Assembly (NCBI GenBank): GCA_900491605.1
Contig: UESW01004821.1
Span: 434,001-498,000 of the forward strand
Direction: 5' to 3'
Length of the DNA: 64,000 bases
Source: Calamus simplicifolius
Lineage: Eukaryota > Streptophyta > Magnoliopsida > Arecales > Arecaceae
Shown in pieces: positions 34,751-46,389 of this stretch. The notes below the pieces were generated by a model, which saw only the letters and a list, made by a program, of their open reading frames with translations, did no database searches and was not told the DNA's origin. Numbering within the stretch: position 1 is the stretch's first letter; every line of letters begins with the position of its first letter. A program made the translations under genes and the position numbers.

Positions 34751-37660
34751 AATTAACTGAGAGGCTTCAGCCTCCCCGATAACGAATTGTGGAACCTTGG
34801 CTTCTTGGGCAGATCTGGAGGATCCTCGACTGGATCTCCTTCTGAGACAACCATGAAATCGATATCGGGAGCATCTTCATCGCCAGCATCAATGGACAAG
34901 GGTGTCGCTGCCAAGGATTCGACTGCCAATGATGGAAAATAATACCTCTCGTCCTCTAAGAATGAGAGATCGATGTCCGGATACTCTTGGATCACTCTCG
35001 CCCGTACATCATCTACCTCGATTCAATATGCCTCCTTCGAGAACTAAAGTTATCCTTCGATGAACTCATCCGAGCTTTTGTACTTCTCAACCGCCAAAGC
35101 TATTTGGTCATCAACTTCGGCTACCCAGCGCTCGAGCTTAGAGCACTTATTTTGGCTCAAGGCTAAATCCTTGGACAGAACTTTTACTTTATCTGTTTCC
35201 TCGGCCTTAGTTTTTTTCAGCTGAGAAAATGAAATAACGAACAAAATGAACAGTCGAGTTGACTCAGTTAAAAGGAAGAAATAAGCCAACGCATAGGAGT
35301 GAAAGAAAAGTTCATCTCTTTAGCATGCCGAGTAGTTTTGGCTTCCGCTCTTTTGGCCCTTTTCCATTACTTTTCTCTTTCTTTTTTATACCTATTCATA
35401 TCCTGCCAAGAGTGTTCAAGACTTGCCCTATCTTTGCTGGCATCAAGTCATGTTTGGCGTAATTCGCCATAAGGTTGACGATTTGCCTGCGAATCAACTC
35501 TCGAACTGGCATCTCTCCTCAATTATCCTACCATTTAAGGAATCAATCTCCTTTAGGGCCTCAGCTCAGAACTTTGATGACTCTGATCAAGCTTCATCGG
35601 CTGATTTTCGGGCCTCTTCAAGATCATCAGCCTCAGCTCGAAGTCTTGATGCCTTTGATTGGGCTTCCTTGGCTAATCTTTGGGCTTCTTCAAGTTTAGC
35701 TCGTATCTTTATTAATTCTTCTGAATGCTGACTGGCTGAACCTACTTCATTACAAAGCACCTCAGCTTCACACTGAGTCTGCCTATAGCACTCATTAGCG
35801 AAAATTAATCACCTACAGAGCACCAGTTGGAGGAGGGTCACCTACAACAGGACAAAATAATTGAGCTTAAGGAGCTTTGCAAAATATCCAAGAAGACAAA
35901 GTAAGGAGGAAAGCTCACCCGAATGCAAGAAGAATTCACATCTCTTAGGATGTATTGGCTAGGGACAAATGCGTATTCATCCAAGTCAAAGGGCATTTTG
36001 AATCCTTCAATCTTAAAGGTGACCTTCCGGCATTCGTTCCCCCCCTCCCTCCCTCTTCAGGAATAATAACATGTTCTTTCACATAAAAAGGTTGAAAAAA
36101 TTATCGATCCGAGATCGCAATTCTTCGGTGGAATGATTTGAGGGATCGAAGAGAGGGCTAAGCCAACCTATTCCCCCCTCATCATCACCTGCCGATGTTC
36201 CCAAAGGTCTTGATTCATCCATCCTCATTGAGGGAACTTCCTCTTCGCCCGATGAATCCCTCCTTTCCTCCTCTCTTCAATGAGGAGGAGATTCCACTAT
36301 GGGCGGGACAATGCTTGCCGCAAGAGCAGCCACGCAATCATTAAAAAATGATTCCCTCAACCTTTGTTGACTCTCGAAACCATCTCCTTCAGGGTAATGC
36401 ACATCAGTGACCATAGGGTAATAAAACTTTGTCACCTAAAAATCGTCTTCTACTGGTTTAGACGGATGACCAGGTCCCAGCTCTTTCTGAGCCACCACCT
36501 CCTCAGATCCGTTCCTTAGCGCATGTTCCCTAGATTTCAGTTCCAGGATAGGGGCTAAGTTCGGCTCCTCCCCAACACCTTTCCTCGAAGGGCTCAAAGA
36601 TCGGGACCTAATTAGCTCCTGTGAATGGCTCGGTAGAGCTAGCTAAAGCTCGGAAGGGGATGAAGAAGATGGCTTTCACTCAAGCCTAGTTCTCTTCCCT
36701 TTCGCAAGGATTGATGGAGTGGTACGGCAATGCTTCGCATCCTTCCCTTTGCTCGGACTACCATAATCAGCCTCAAGTATTTTTCTCATCTGAGCCCTGA
36801 GCTCGAACCTAATTACTGCAATACATGAACCATTCGATGATTGGTTGCGCCTGACAGGCATGTGAACATATAAGAAAAGTGATGCAGAACTTACCTCGAG
36901 GATCGATTCTGCTTAGTCCAGCATTGTAGAGGACTTCTTCAGATAGAAGAGTATCGATTAGAAGTGTCTTACTACCATAAAGAATGTTGAAGCCTTCTTT
37001 CTCCTGCTTTAACAATGTTGGAGGCTTATTTGAATTCACGGGGAAAGGCGCCCATTGACAAGGGAAATCATATGTGGCATCCCATTTAATAAGAAAAAAT
37101 TGAGACTTTCATCCTTTGATGGAGGTCAAAACTTTCAAAATCCTCTTGAAGTTCTTTTGTGGTCCGATGTAAGGCCAGACTAAATCCTTACAGGATGTGA
37201 GGCTCTAGCAGGCCCGTAACAGAGGAACTATCGCCGTTGCCCCCACCAATGCGCACATGGAGATGAATCTGATGATATAACGCCAACTATTCGGTGTAAC
37301 CATAGTAGGGCAAATTCCATAGTAATTCATTATATCTTTCACTATGGGATGAAGAGGAAAACGAAGACCTTCTTTGAAGCTCTCCTCATCGAAAATATTT
37401 TTGTTTCCAATTCATCAAGTACCCTTTGCTCAGGACTATAGGCTCACAGTCGGATGTCACTTGTAAATCAATAATTCCAATGAGTGCTCTCTAGGTCCGT
37501 CGGAGATATCATCGAGGCAACATCAACTGCACGCTCCATATCCCCAGGAGTAGAAAAAGAGGCACCGGCCATATTGCTGTCTAGATAAAGGTGTTCGATC
37601 TCTGGAGAAGAAGATGAAAAGAAAGCGCAACCGAGGATAGTGCTACTCAATTTCTTTTAA
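34750..37660 (-). pseudogene. Antisense extra gene of the Tat-type gypsy element, Transposase_28-like, intron-containing
   Basis: A gene-like unit runs opposite to gag-pol, between integrase and the 3' LTR. An ATG at 37572 gives MAGASFSTPGDMERAVDV. Near 37380-37270 is the conserved block DEESFKEGLRFPLHPIVKDI ... VTPNSWRYIIRFISMCALVG, typical of the plant domain called putative gypsy-type transposon (Transposase_28 family). FFLIKWDATYDFPCQW follows near 37100. An intron with consensus sites lies at 36816-36894. Further on are coiled-coil segments (IRAKLEEAQRLAKEAQSKAS near 35690, and a Lys/Glu-rich helix at 35220-35050). The acidic C-terminal part has VIQEYPDIDLSFLEDE near 34990. Several stops show decay. 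The function is unknown. Confidence 0.75.
36816..36894 (-). other. Intron (79 bp) in the antisense gene
   Basis: On the minus strand the sequence reads CCTCGAG|GTAAGT ... TGTATTGCAG|TAATTAGG. Both splice sites match the plant consensus. Removing the 79 bases joins LSRIDPR to VIRFELRAQMRKI in frame. A second likely acceptor, TTTTCTCAG|CTGAAA, lies at 35221 before the coiled-coil exon. Confidence 0.7.
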
Positions 37661-37906
37661 ACCATCTTGGTGAAGATCCCCATGCATCGCAGAACCTTGG
37701 CTCAAACATTATTAAACCCCGAGTCAGCCATGTGTCGTTCAACGATGGGGAATGAAGGGTCTCTCCTCGTACGGCTGGAAGAAATGATGAAACGTTGGTT
37801 TAGTATTTATGAAGACAGCATGATGCACCTCCACCAGTTTGAATTTTCTAAATCATATAAAGCCATTTGGAACTCTACTCTCCATGCCCGAACCTACGCT
37901 TTGGAC

Positions 37907-37924
37907 TAGGGAGTAGGGGGCACG
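37907..37924 (+). promoter_or_regulatory. Polypurine tract of the gypsy element
   Basis: AGGGAGTAGGGGGCACG lies directly before the 3' LTR and would prime plus-strand synthesis. Confidence 0.8.
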
Positions 37925-38759
37925 TGATGTGGAGTAAAATTATCATTAAATCAATATTCATACATAGAAAAAAAGGTTAGAATCATTTTTGATTTCTATC
38001 CGCTAGATATCGCATTTAGAAAGAGACAAGCTGCCATGCCTCGGCATGATTGAGCCATTTTCATACTTTGACAAAACTGTGCTATTTCTACACCTCGGCA
38101 AAACTAAGCCATTTCCATACCTCAGCAAGCCAAGGATGGTTAAGAGCTGAGTATGACCCTCATACCACAATCAACATAAAATTAAAATCCCTAATTATGC
38201 GATGGAATTTCGATCACATCAGCTTTCAGCACCCCAAGAAGGAAATAAAGCCAAATATGGCCCATTGCCTATAAATAGCCAAGTAATCAAATCTTAAAGC
38301 TCCAATTAGCTTCCTCGGCCATGGATCCTCGTAACAAACAGGATCCGAATCCCATCGACGTCATAACTAACTTGATTCGAATCAGATTCGAATCATATCA
38401 ATTTTTCACTTTCTAAGACACGTTCAAGAAGTCAGGTGAACAACCCGCCAATATTCAGATAGCCTATAAATACTCTATCCTAAAATCTCTTCAGGTACGC
38501 ATACTCTTTCACTGAGAACCCAACAAAGCTCAAGCAGAGTTTTCAACTCTCGAGAAGCCATTCTTGAGGGACTCTTCTGCAGGAGCCTTCTTCTTGTTGT
38601 AAATTTTTACTGACTTGAGCGTCGAAGAATTTTTCGCAGGGACCACCCTTAACGCTTCTTGTATGAAGACTGTCTTGCAGGCTTGTCCAGATGGGAGATC
38701 ATCATTCTGGACCTGACGAGAGTCGCACCCAAGTTGGAGAATGAGATTTTGCAGCAACA
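37925..38759 (+). repeat. 3' LTR of the Tat-type gypsy element
   Basis: 835 bp, from TGATGTGGAGTAAAATT to TTTGCAGCAACA, colinear with the 5' LTR but with many substitutions and small indels. Confidence 0.9.
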
Positions 38760-38764
38760 AATAC

Positions 38765-39900
38765 CTTTTGCTTTTATGAGCTTAATACTTCATCATAATG
38801 GATGGTAGATCTAAAATGCTAATGTGTTTAAAGCACACAGTGCATTTTTCACTATCTATAACTCTAGCAATATGTATCTCCATGCTACGTTTCAAGGCTC
38901 AGGTCCATCAAACCAGGTGAACAGTATGTGGGCAAAATCCAATTCTGAGTGCTCTTGGGTCTCAACACAAACTGTTTGTAGCGCAACATCAATCAGCTAC
39001 GTACGTCTTGACTAAGGCGAGCTAGTATTTGTATATTGAGTTTCTTTTAGCATATATCACATCCAATATTTTGCTACTATTATATATCAATACTTCCCTT
39101 ATTTCAGTTTGCAAATCCAACTACATAATGATATTTATTTGCAAAATGATCTTAAGATTAGTATATAGGTAGAAGTAGTTGCGCTTTAGAGGCATTGCTT
39201 GCATTTCTTTTATTACTTACAAAAAGAATATTAGCAAGTTTTTTTATTATTTTTTATTTATTTTATATCAAAATACTTCAATTAGTATGCGCGCACAAGA
39301 AGTAGGCCAATTCTACAACTCTTTGTTCTTAACTCTAATGGATGAGTAAATAGTTTTTTTAATAAAATTTAGTGGGGAAACCTCTTCTTCCTATACTATT
39401 CACTTCTAAATGATAATTGTTTTCTTTATAGTTTAGCAATAAAATTACCTCTTCTCCATCTTAAAAGAGACCTTACCATATGTTTCTTTTCTTTCCTAAT
39501 AAAATCTCCCCAACCACCACTTATTTCACCCTCCACCCCAAGTTGACATTAGTGGCACAATTCGTTATGGCACCCCTTGTTCACCTTTGTAAGAAGCCTC
39601 TCCATAAGGATGATGTTGTACATTCACTTCTCACAAAAGTAAAGTGAGCCAGGGACATTGGTTTAGATGATGCAAGTAGGGACAAGAGCCTCAGCCTAAA
39701 TATTTGATTGTATAGAAAGAGAAATCATCAATCAAGAGTTAGTAAGTTTTGAAGGTATATATATATAGATATGACAATAGCATCATAGATAGAGAAGACC
39801 TTCAATGCTAGCTTCAACACTAATAATTGGTCAACCTACACCCTATTGATAAAGACAAGTAGGGCCCACTATTGATATCTCCATTGTTTTGTTGAATTGA
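38765..39900. other. Intergenic, nothing recognised
   Basis: AT-rich, with a short TA run near 39760. Before the gypsy insertion it was contiguous with 25.6 kb. No frame with a recognisable domain. Confidence 0.55.
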
Positions 39901-40392
39901 GTTCTGCTAGCTCAGAAGGAGCACATGAGATGGCCGGCAACAACCTTAAGGAGGATGAGGGTCGAGGAACTCAAAAAGTAGAGCATCCATTTGAGTGTTT
40001 CACCCTTTGATCCAACAATGGCGAGGTTAAGAGCTACATGAACAATTGGTGGAGACAATGAAGTTGAAGCGCTTGGAGGCCGCATCGAATGTTAACTCTA
40101 CATGCTTGGTAGAGGAAGAATCTCAATTAGAGTCAAAGCACATCCGAGGGCAAAATCTGCTATCAAAGCTACTACAACCAAACTTTTGTCTCCTAAACAG
40201 AAGAAAGGAAAACATACTACTTCACCCATTCCTTTACATTTATTGATCAAATGGAGAAAGGCTTATGGGCTAAATATCCCTGACCAAGTGATGTTAAATG
40301 TGGTGAAAGCGCTTCTAGATAGAAAGAATGAGAAGGCAAATAGGACATCCTAAAAGCTTTGCTTTTTTTGATAGGCTTGCTAACAGGGCACC

Positions 40393-42226
40393 ATGATCAC
40401 CATCTCATGGAATGGTAGAGGGCTCAAAGTAGCCTCAAAGAGGCAAACCATCTAGGAGCCATTAGAGGAGACGAGGCATGACTTGGTGCCAATTTAGGAA
40501 CCTAGCTAAGCAAGTATACCGCCCTTAGTGATCCTTCAATCAATTAAATGAATAAGATTTGTAGTTTGGGTGGTTCTAAATACCTAAGGCTCATCCAAGG
40601 TATTTTCATTGGATAGAGCCTTGATGTCTTTTCTATCTCTAGAACAATTATAAAGTCTTTCACGATATCGATAGAGCTATTTATTAAGCAATTAGAAAAG
40701 AATATAATAATTAACTCTCTTTATGAGCCTCATGATAAGCCTTCAAGAAGAGATTTCTTTATCGAATTGGTAGAGGTGAGGGAGGATTTTTCAAAACTAT
40801 GGTTGGTGAGAAGTAATTTAAATATTACTAAAATTTAAGCTAAGCAATCCTCAAAGCAAAAAAGACTCCCCATCATTCAAAGATTTCATTGATGCTTTGT
40901 GCCTAGTTGATATAGAACTTAAAAGAAGAGACTTCACATAGTCAAATGGTAGAGAAAAGCCCTCCCTTGCTCACCTAAACATCTTTCTATACTCCTTAGG
41001 TAGGATGATCTTTCTTCTACATATTTTCTAAAAGTATTGATTGGCTTAATATCTAATCGCATCCCTATAACCCTTAACTACAACTTAAACTTTGGGATAA
41101 AGTCCCAATCCAAAATCTTCTATTGGACTACAGAGGAGGTGCTGGATGCTATTGTTAAGCGATCTTAAAGAAGCATAAGAGGATATCCAATTAGGGCCAC
41201 AACATGGATGAATAATTTTAGAAGACTAAGAGCATAGTTAAGACATTGGTCTAAAGATAGGATGAGGGCAAGAAAGAAAATCAAATAAAAACTGATGCAT
41301 GACATTAATTTATTGGACAAAAAGGAAGGGATTCTTCTTGACTTATTTTCAATGGAATTCTTTATTAGACGTATCTTAAAGAAGTTCTTATGCAAAGGAA
41401 AACCTCTATTAGAAACAGAAATTTAGGATTACTTAGCTCAAGGAGGGAGATAGAAACATTGCCTTCTTCCATAGGATTGCTTTAGGATGATGGAGACGTA
41501 ATTAAATAATATTTTTGATTGATGATAATGGGTTTAAATTAACTTTACAAGAAAAAATCTCTTCTCAATTTCAAGGATGTTTAAAACTCTCTTTAATTCC
41601 TTCTCCTCTCCTTCAGCCATCATTAATTGAAATTATCCATACATCCTCTCTAATTGATTCGAACCTTCTAGTATAATTATTTTTTATTGATGAGGCCAAA
41701 GCAATAGTGTTTTTTTTTTTGAAACATCCAAAGCTCACTCTACTTCTTCCAAAGGTATTGGAATATTCTCAGAGATGATATTATGACTCTTCTTCAAGAC
41801 TTGTATAAAGGTACATTAGATATTTAGAGGTTAAATTTTGCTTATATAGTTCTAATCCTAAAAAAAGAAAGAGCTCTATTAGTATAGGATTTTCGCCCTA
41901 TTTACCCCCTCAATGGTATATACAAAATCATTTTCAAGATTCTACCTTCAAGATTTTTAGCATTCTTGCCTCTTCTTATACATGAATCCCAATCATCTTT
42001 CATTAAAGGAAGATCAATTTTGAAGAACTTTCTTGTTGCATGTAGAGTTGTGAATTATTATAAAAGATTTAGTATTTTAGGGGTTCTTTGTAAACTTGAT
42101 TTTAAAAATTATTTTATAAAATTTGTTAGGAATTTCTTATGGAGGTTTTAATGGCTTCAGGTTTTTCGACTCAATGAATATATATTGAATCACATTCCTT
42201 CTTAGCTCAGCAAAGGTGGTAATTAT
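40393..42226 (+). pseudogene. LINE ORF2, 5' part (endonuclease remnant, start of reverse transcriptase)
   Basis: It opens MITISWNGRGLKVASKR, the standard start of plant LINE ORF2. The endonuclease is shortened; its tail reads SNGREKPSLAHLNIFLYSL near 40940. After a linker come NFAYIVLILKKERA, DFRPIYPLNGIYKIIFKIL and ESQSSFIKGRSILKNFLVAC (41830-42040), then GVLCKLDFKNYF, the region of palm motif A. The frame is cut at 42226 by the Sirevirus. Confidence 0.8.
42222..42226 (+). repeat. Sirevirus target-site duplication, left copy (ATTAT)
   Basis: ATTAT before the left LTR is identical to 53241-53245 after the right LTR. Confidence 0.93.
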
Positions 42227-43949
42227 TGTTGGCCCAGATGGCAACCCAAGAGGGGGGGGTGAATTTGGTTCTTAAAAATTTAAGACTTTTTGAATTATTT
42301 TAAATAGATTTACTCAAGATGTGCAAGTGAGTGAAATTAACTAAGAAGCAATGCACAAACAGAAATATAAAAGAGATAGAGTAAGAGACAAAAGAGCACG
42401 GCAAACACAAGGTTTTATAGTGGTTCGGCGCAACCAGCACCTACGTCCACTCCCAAGATTCACTTGGGTCCACACTATAATCTTCCTAGATTACAGCCGA
42501 GTTGTTTTCCAAGATCACAACTCAAACTTGTTGTTTTCACGGGCGCACAACGAACCCAGCCGGTTTTACTCGGGCTCACCAGCATAAAACCCTACACGTT
42601 GTTTTTCACGGGCTCACAACTAACCCAACACAAGCACTCCGGCTTGCAACGAGGTATAATAACCTCCACTGATTCAATCCACTGATTGAATCAGCAAACA
42701 ATCAAAACAACAGAGTTTAAGTAAGGAAATGCTCCTCTTGAGCAAATATACAAATAAAGTATGAAAGGATTAGAAAAGCCTGATAAGATTGCAGATGGTT
42801 GTGGCTTTGGCTTTCTTCCTTCCTCTTTAACTCTCTTGAAGTATTGAATCCGGCCTCAGCAAGATTCTTGACCGTTTGAAAACTTTGGAGTTGAGATGAA
42901 GCTTTTTCTCCTTTTGTTGAATGTTGAAAATCCTTCGATTTGATCTTTGAAAAGCTTTTGGATTTTCTTTGACTCTTGTGGATTGATGATCTGGAGCAGA
43001 CGAAACTTCCTCTTTGATTTCACTCCTTTTGAATCACTCTATTTTGAACTAGAAGATTTTTCCAATAAAGCTCTGTTTTTCCCTCTTTTTGGATAAGGCA
43101 GTAATCTCTCTTTTGATTTCTATTCCCCTGTTTTGATTTGAAAAGAGCTCCTCTATTTATAGATTCTGCAAGAATATATCCGTTAGAGACAAAGAAAAAT
43201 AGCCGTTAATCAAAAAACTAACCGTTGGAGCTGAGTTGGCATCCGTAAAAATTTTGCCCAGATTTGCTGGAGTCGACTCATGCTTTTCCCGAGTCGGCTC
43301 GAGCTCGTCTTACCAAAAATAGAAATGTTTATAAAGATTAGGGGTCGACTCACCAAAAGTAAAGTGTCGACTCCAGAAAGTCGGGAGTCGACTCGTGAAA
43401 GGCTTGGGGTCGACTCGCGAAGTGCTCAGAAAAACACTCTTCTGGTGTCTGAGCGGAGTCGACTCGTACAGTCAAGGAGTCGGCTCGACAGAATCAGGGG
43501 TCGACTCGATAAATTTGTGGGTCGACTCGACACAGATGTACATTTCTGTACACTGAGCGGAGTCGACTCTGAAACTCAGGAGTCGGCTGGAACGTATCAA
43601 AAATCAGAAACTTTTCTGATTGACATTAAAATCGTTCCAGAATCATTTTAATTCATTGTTTTGACTTGAGTTCAATAAAATTGACATTAAGAATTGATTC
43701 AGAACTATTCCAAAAACTCATTGATTAAAACATGAATTATAAAATTTCTTTTTGAAAGTTTAAACATTGAGCTTAAAGTTACTTTCAAAATTGATTAAAG
43801 TCAAACTTTAACATTTTCATTGATTGTTCAAAATAAATATATTGCTTATTTAAATAAACTCATTATATCTTTTAATGAACTCAATGGCATTTAGTAATCA
43901 TCAAAATCAAAAGGATTGGATCATATAGTTTTTCAATAATCTTCCAACA
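42227..43949 (-). repeat. 3' LTR of the Sirevirus (1723 bp)
   Basis: Plus-strand ends are TGTTGGCCCAGATGG and CTTCCAACA. A minus-strand TATA box (CTATAAATAG) lies at 43153-43162. About twelve GAGTCGACTC-like words are clustered at 43273-43595. There is one copy of the region that is duplicated in the other LTR. Confidence 0.94.
43273..43595. repeat. Cluster of GAGTCGACTC-like palindromes in the left LTR
   Basis: About twelve words of the forms GAGTCGACTC, GGGTCGACTC and GAGTCGGCTC occur at 15-45-base spacing. The full form is a perfect 10-base palindrome. The spacers differ, so this is a dispersed motif cluster and not a simple tandem repeat. Confidence 0.93.
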
Positions 43950-44165
43950 ATCTCCCCTTTTTGATGATGACAAAAACATTGAGTTTATTCATGATTGATT
44001 AGTGAATTTATTTTATTTTCATAGTTAGGCTTAGGCTCCCCCTTAATGAGGTAGCTCCCCCTATGAAACTTAAATAAATATCCCATTGTATATCTCATTG
44101 ATTACTTTGATTTTCTCAATTGTATTACAATCATAAAACTATAAAACTCTCCCCCTTTTTTGTTA
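43950..44165 (-). promoter_or_regulatory. Repeated polypurine tracts of the Sirevirus
   Basis: Minus-strand AAAAAGGGGAGATTG abuts the 3' LTR (43950-43964). Further AGGGGGAGC tracts lie near 44035 and 44057, and AAAAAAGGGGGAGAG near 44150. Several spaced polypurine tracts before the 3' LTR are a hallmark of Sireviruses. Confidence 0.8.
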
Positions 44166-44426
44166 TCAACAAAAAGGTAGAGACGCATAAACATTCATTT
44201 AATCAAGATAAGATTTGTCAATTTCATTAATTCATTGAAAGAAGGAAATACATTGAGTAATCAACATAGAGAATTCATTCATCAAAAAGTCTAATACATC
44301 AAAATGTTCAATACATTGATATCAAAAATTAAACATTACATAGATTTCAATACATAGCAAGGATTGAAAACCTAATACATCAGAAATGAGTTCTAACAAT
44401 CCTAGTTAAATGATCTACTATGTTCT

Positions 44427-45764
44427 TCATTCCTTCAAATTGAATTCTTTGAGCCTCTCATCGACAAAGGTGCAAGCTTTCATAATCTTGTCTTGTAGCT
44501 CCGCATTGCACTTTGCATAAGTCTCTCCATCTCCGCATATATCCTTAAGTTCTTCAAATATATTTTTGAGATCACCACTTAAGGATACCGAAGAAGAGCT
44601 GAGAGTAGACTCTATCTTAGAGATACGATCATCCAATGAATAAAGAGTCTCCCTCAAATTCATGAACTTATTATCAAATTCAGATTTAAGTTTTTCAGAT
44701 TGATCATCAAATAGAACTTTGAGTTGCATAAGTTGTTGATCTGAGAAACCGGCAGAAGATGAAGCTTGAACAAAAGATGGAACGGGGGCTGGAGCAGGGG
44801 CAGAAGCAGAAGGGCTCGGAGGTGCAGGTGAAGGATGTCTGACAGATGGTCCTGCAGCCTCAACATCTGTAGCTCTTTCTTCTAACTGTCCTTTCCTCTC
44901 CCATTTTCATTCTTTTTGATAAAACCCATTCTGTGAATGGTGGCCAAGCTATAAAAATCAGTGTGTCGCAGATTCCTCATAGGCTCATTATCTGAAATCA
45001 CAACTCCTTGGCTCAGAAAAATCTTTGTAAGGATCATTCCATAGGGCAGACTAGACTTTCTTTTCCCTCCACAGTCTGCTATGTACCATAGTATCATACT
45101 GGGAAGATTTATAGGTTTGCCTGTCACAATGGCATCCATCACAAAGATATCTCTTTCCGATACATAGTCAAATCTTTCGGTCTTAGGAAAGAGTATCCTA
45201 CTGCAGATATTATGTAATAATCTCAATTCTAATGTGAGTTGATTGGCAAAAACCTCTTCAAATCCGACTACATCCCGATTTAATAACCTCGCAAGAGCGG
45301 GACTACGGTCTTCTGAAGAAAAGTTGCAGTGCCAGATAAAGGTAAATCAAACAGTCTAGAAAGGAGCTCGACAATAACAGAGAGCCTGTGACCTCTCACA
45401 ATGCTAACAAGGCCGTGATCTCCTCTAGACAGATTTTTATAGAATTCCTTTACTAGAGCGGGATAGGTCGGGCAATCTAGGGAACATATTTTCTCCCATC
45501 CCATCTCAATCAAATGTCTCCCAACAAGAAAACCCTCAGCTTCAAATAATTCAAAATCTACCTTTCTACCCGTAGTTATAATCCTATCCGCTAATCTATC
45601 TACCTGTGTAGAAGCAGCAGCTGAAGCATTCGGAGTAGAAGAGGAAAATGAAGAATCAGAGCTGGGTGACGGCTCACACACGGACGCCTCACGGTTTTCC
45701 TAACGGCTCGCTTCCTCTTGACGCCGGCCGCACAAAGGTTGGAACCACGTGTTTTGGGGGCCAT
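44427..45764 (-). pseudogene. Sirevirus extra ORF after pol, putative plant transposon protein domain
   Basis: It lies in the sense orientation of the element, between pol and the 3' LTR. The ATG at 45764 gives MAPKTRGSNLCAAGVKRKRA, a basic start. A frameshift near 45681 leads to a Ser/Ala-rich linker, then FEAEGFLVGRHLIEMGWEKI, KEFYKNLSRGDHGLVSIVRG (45540-45400) and, after another break, MRLLHNICSRILFPKTERFD ... SSLPYGMILTKIFLSQGV ... LRHTDFYSLATIHRMGFIKK (45226-44900). These resemble the domain named putative plant transposon protein (Transposase_32 type). A Pro/Ala/Ser linker and a coiled-coil tail (44729-44427, QLKVLFDDQSEKLKSEFDNK) complete it, about 440 residues in all. Sireviruses often have an extra ORF here, sometimes called env-like. 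I see no signal peptide or membrane span. Confidence 0.75.
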
Positions 45765-45859
45765 TAGTCGATTGGAAGTGTCAAAAAGGGATTCTAGGAG
45801 TTTTGGAAGGTTTGGAAGAGTTTTGAGAGAGTATTTTGAAGGATTAGAGATTTTGAAAT

Positions 45860-46060
45860 GAACGGCGAGTCGACTCTGCCCTAGATAAATCAACCTGGGA
45901 CCACTTCGAGTCGGCTCGCGCAAATCCAGGGGTCGACTCCGGACAGTCACAGAAAGTCATCCCGACTTGGAGTCGACTCGCGCCGAAGAGGGGTCGACCC
46001 GAGAGTTTCAGTCGAAACCAGGAGTCGACTCCGATACGCACCGAGTCGGCTCCGAGACCA
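45860..46060. repeat. GAGTCGACTC-like palindrome cluster upstream of the extra ORF
   Basis: About eight GAGTCGACTC / GAGTCGGCTC / GGGTCGACTC words lie within 200 bases just before the extra ORF. It is the same motif family as in the LTRs but outside them. Confidence 0.88.
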
Positions 46061-46389
46061 TTTCAGACAAAAACATAAATTTCTGAAATGTGTCCGGAAT
46101 ATGATCATAAAAATTGATAAATAATCATTGAATATGAGTGATCAATTAGATATGAATTCTAGATAAGATTTCCTTAAAGATCAAAGATTTGAAGGAATCT
46201 TAGATAAATTTCCTTAGGGGTTTCAAAATCATTCTAATGGATCACAAATCCTAACTCTCCTCTAAGATAACAGAATCTTCTTCATTTAAAGGTTTAGTAA
46301 ATATGTCAGCTAATTGTTCTTCAGTGTTACATAATCAAGACAAATTTCATTATTAGCTACATGTTCTCTTATAAAATGATATCTAATTT

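Larger units (their letters stand above)
25642..38759 (+). mobile_element. Ty3/gypsy retrotransposon, Tat lineage, about 13.1 kb, old
   Basis: LTRs of 834 and 835 bp flank gag, protease, reverse transcriptase, RNase H, a second (archaeal-type) RNase H, and integrase. About 6 kb of extra sequence then lies before the 3' LTR. The second RNase H and the long 3' space with an antisense gene are features of the Tat lineage. By eye the LTRs differ at well over a tenth of their positions, and gag and pol carry dozens of stops. This is therefore an old, inactive copy. Confidence 0.93.

Noticed and set aside
35423..35731. Plus-strand frame of 102 codons (Ser/Ala-rich)
   Set aside because: It is the complement of the minus-strand coiled-coil exon of the antisense gene.
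44427..45764. Viral envelope gene
   Set aside because: The position is right for an env-like ORF, but no signal peptide, membrane span or cleavage site is visible. The motifs instead match a plant transposon protein domain.
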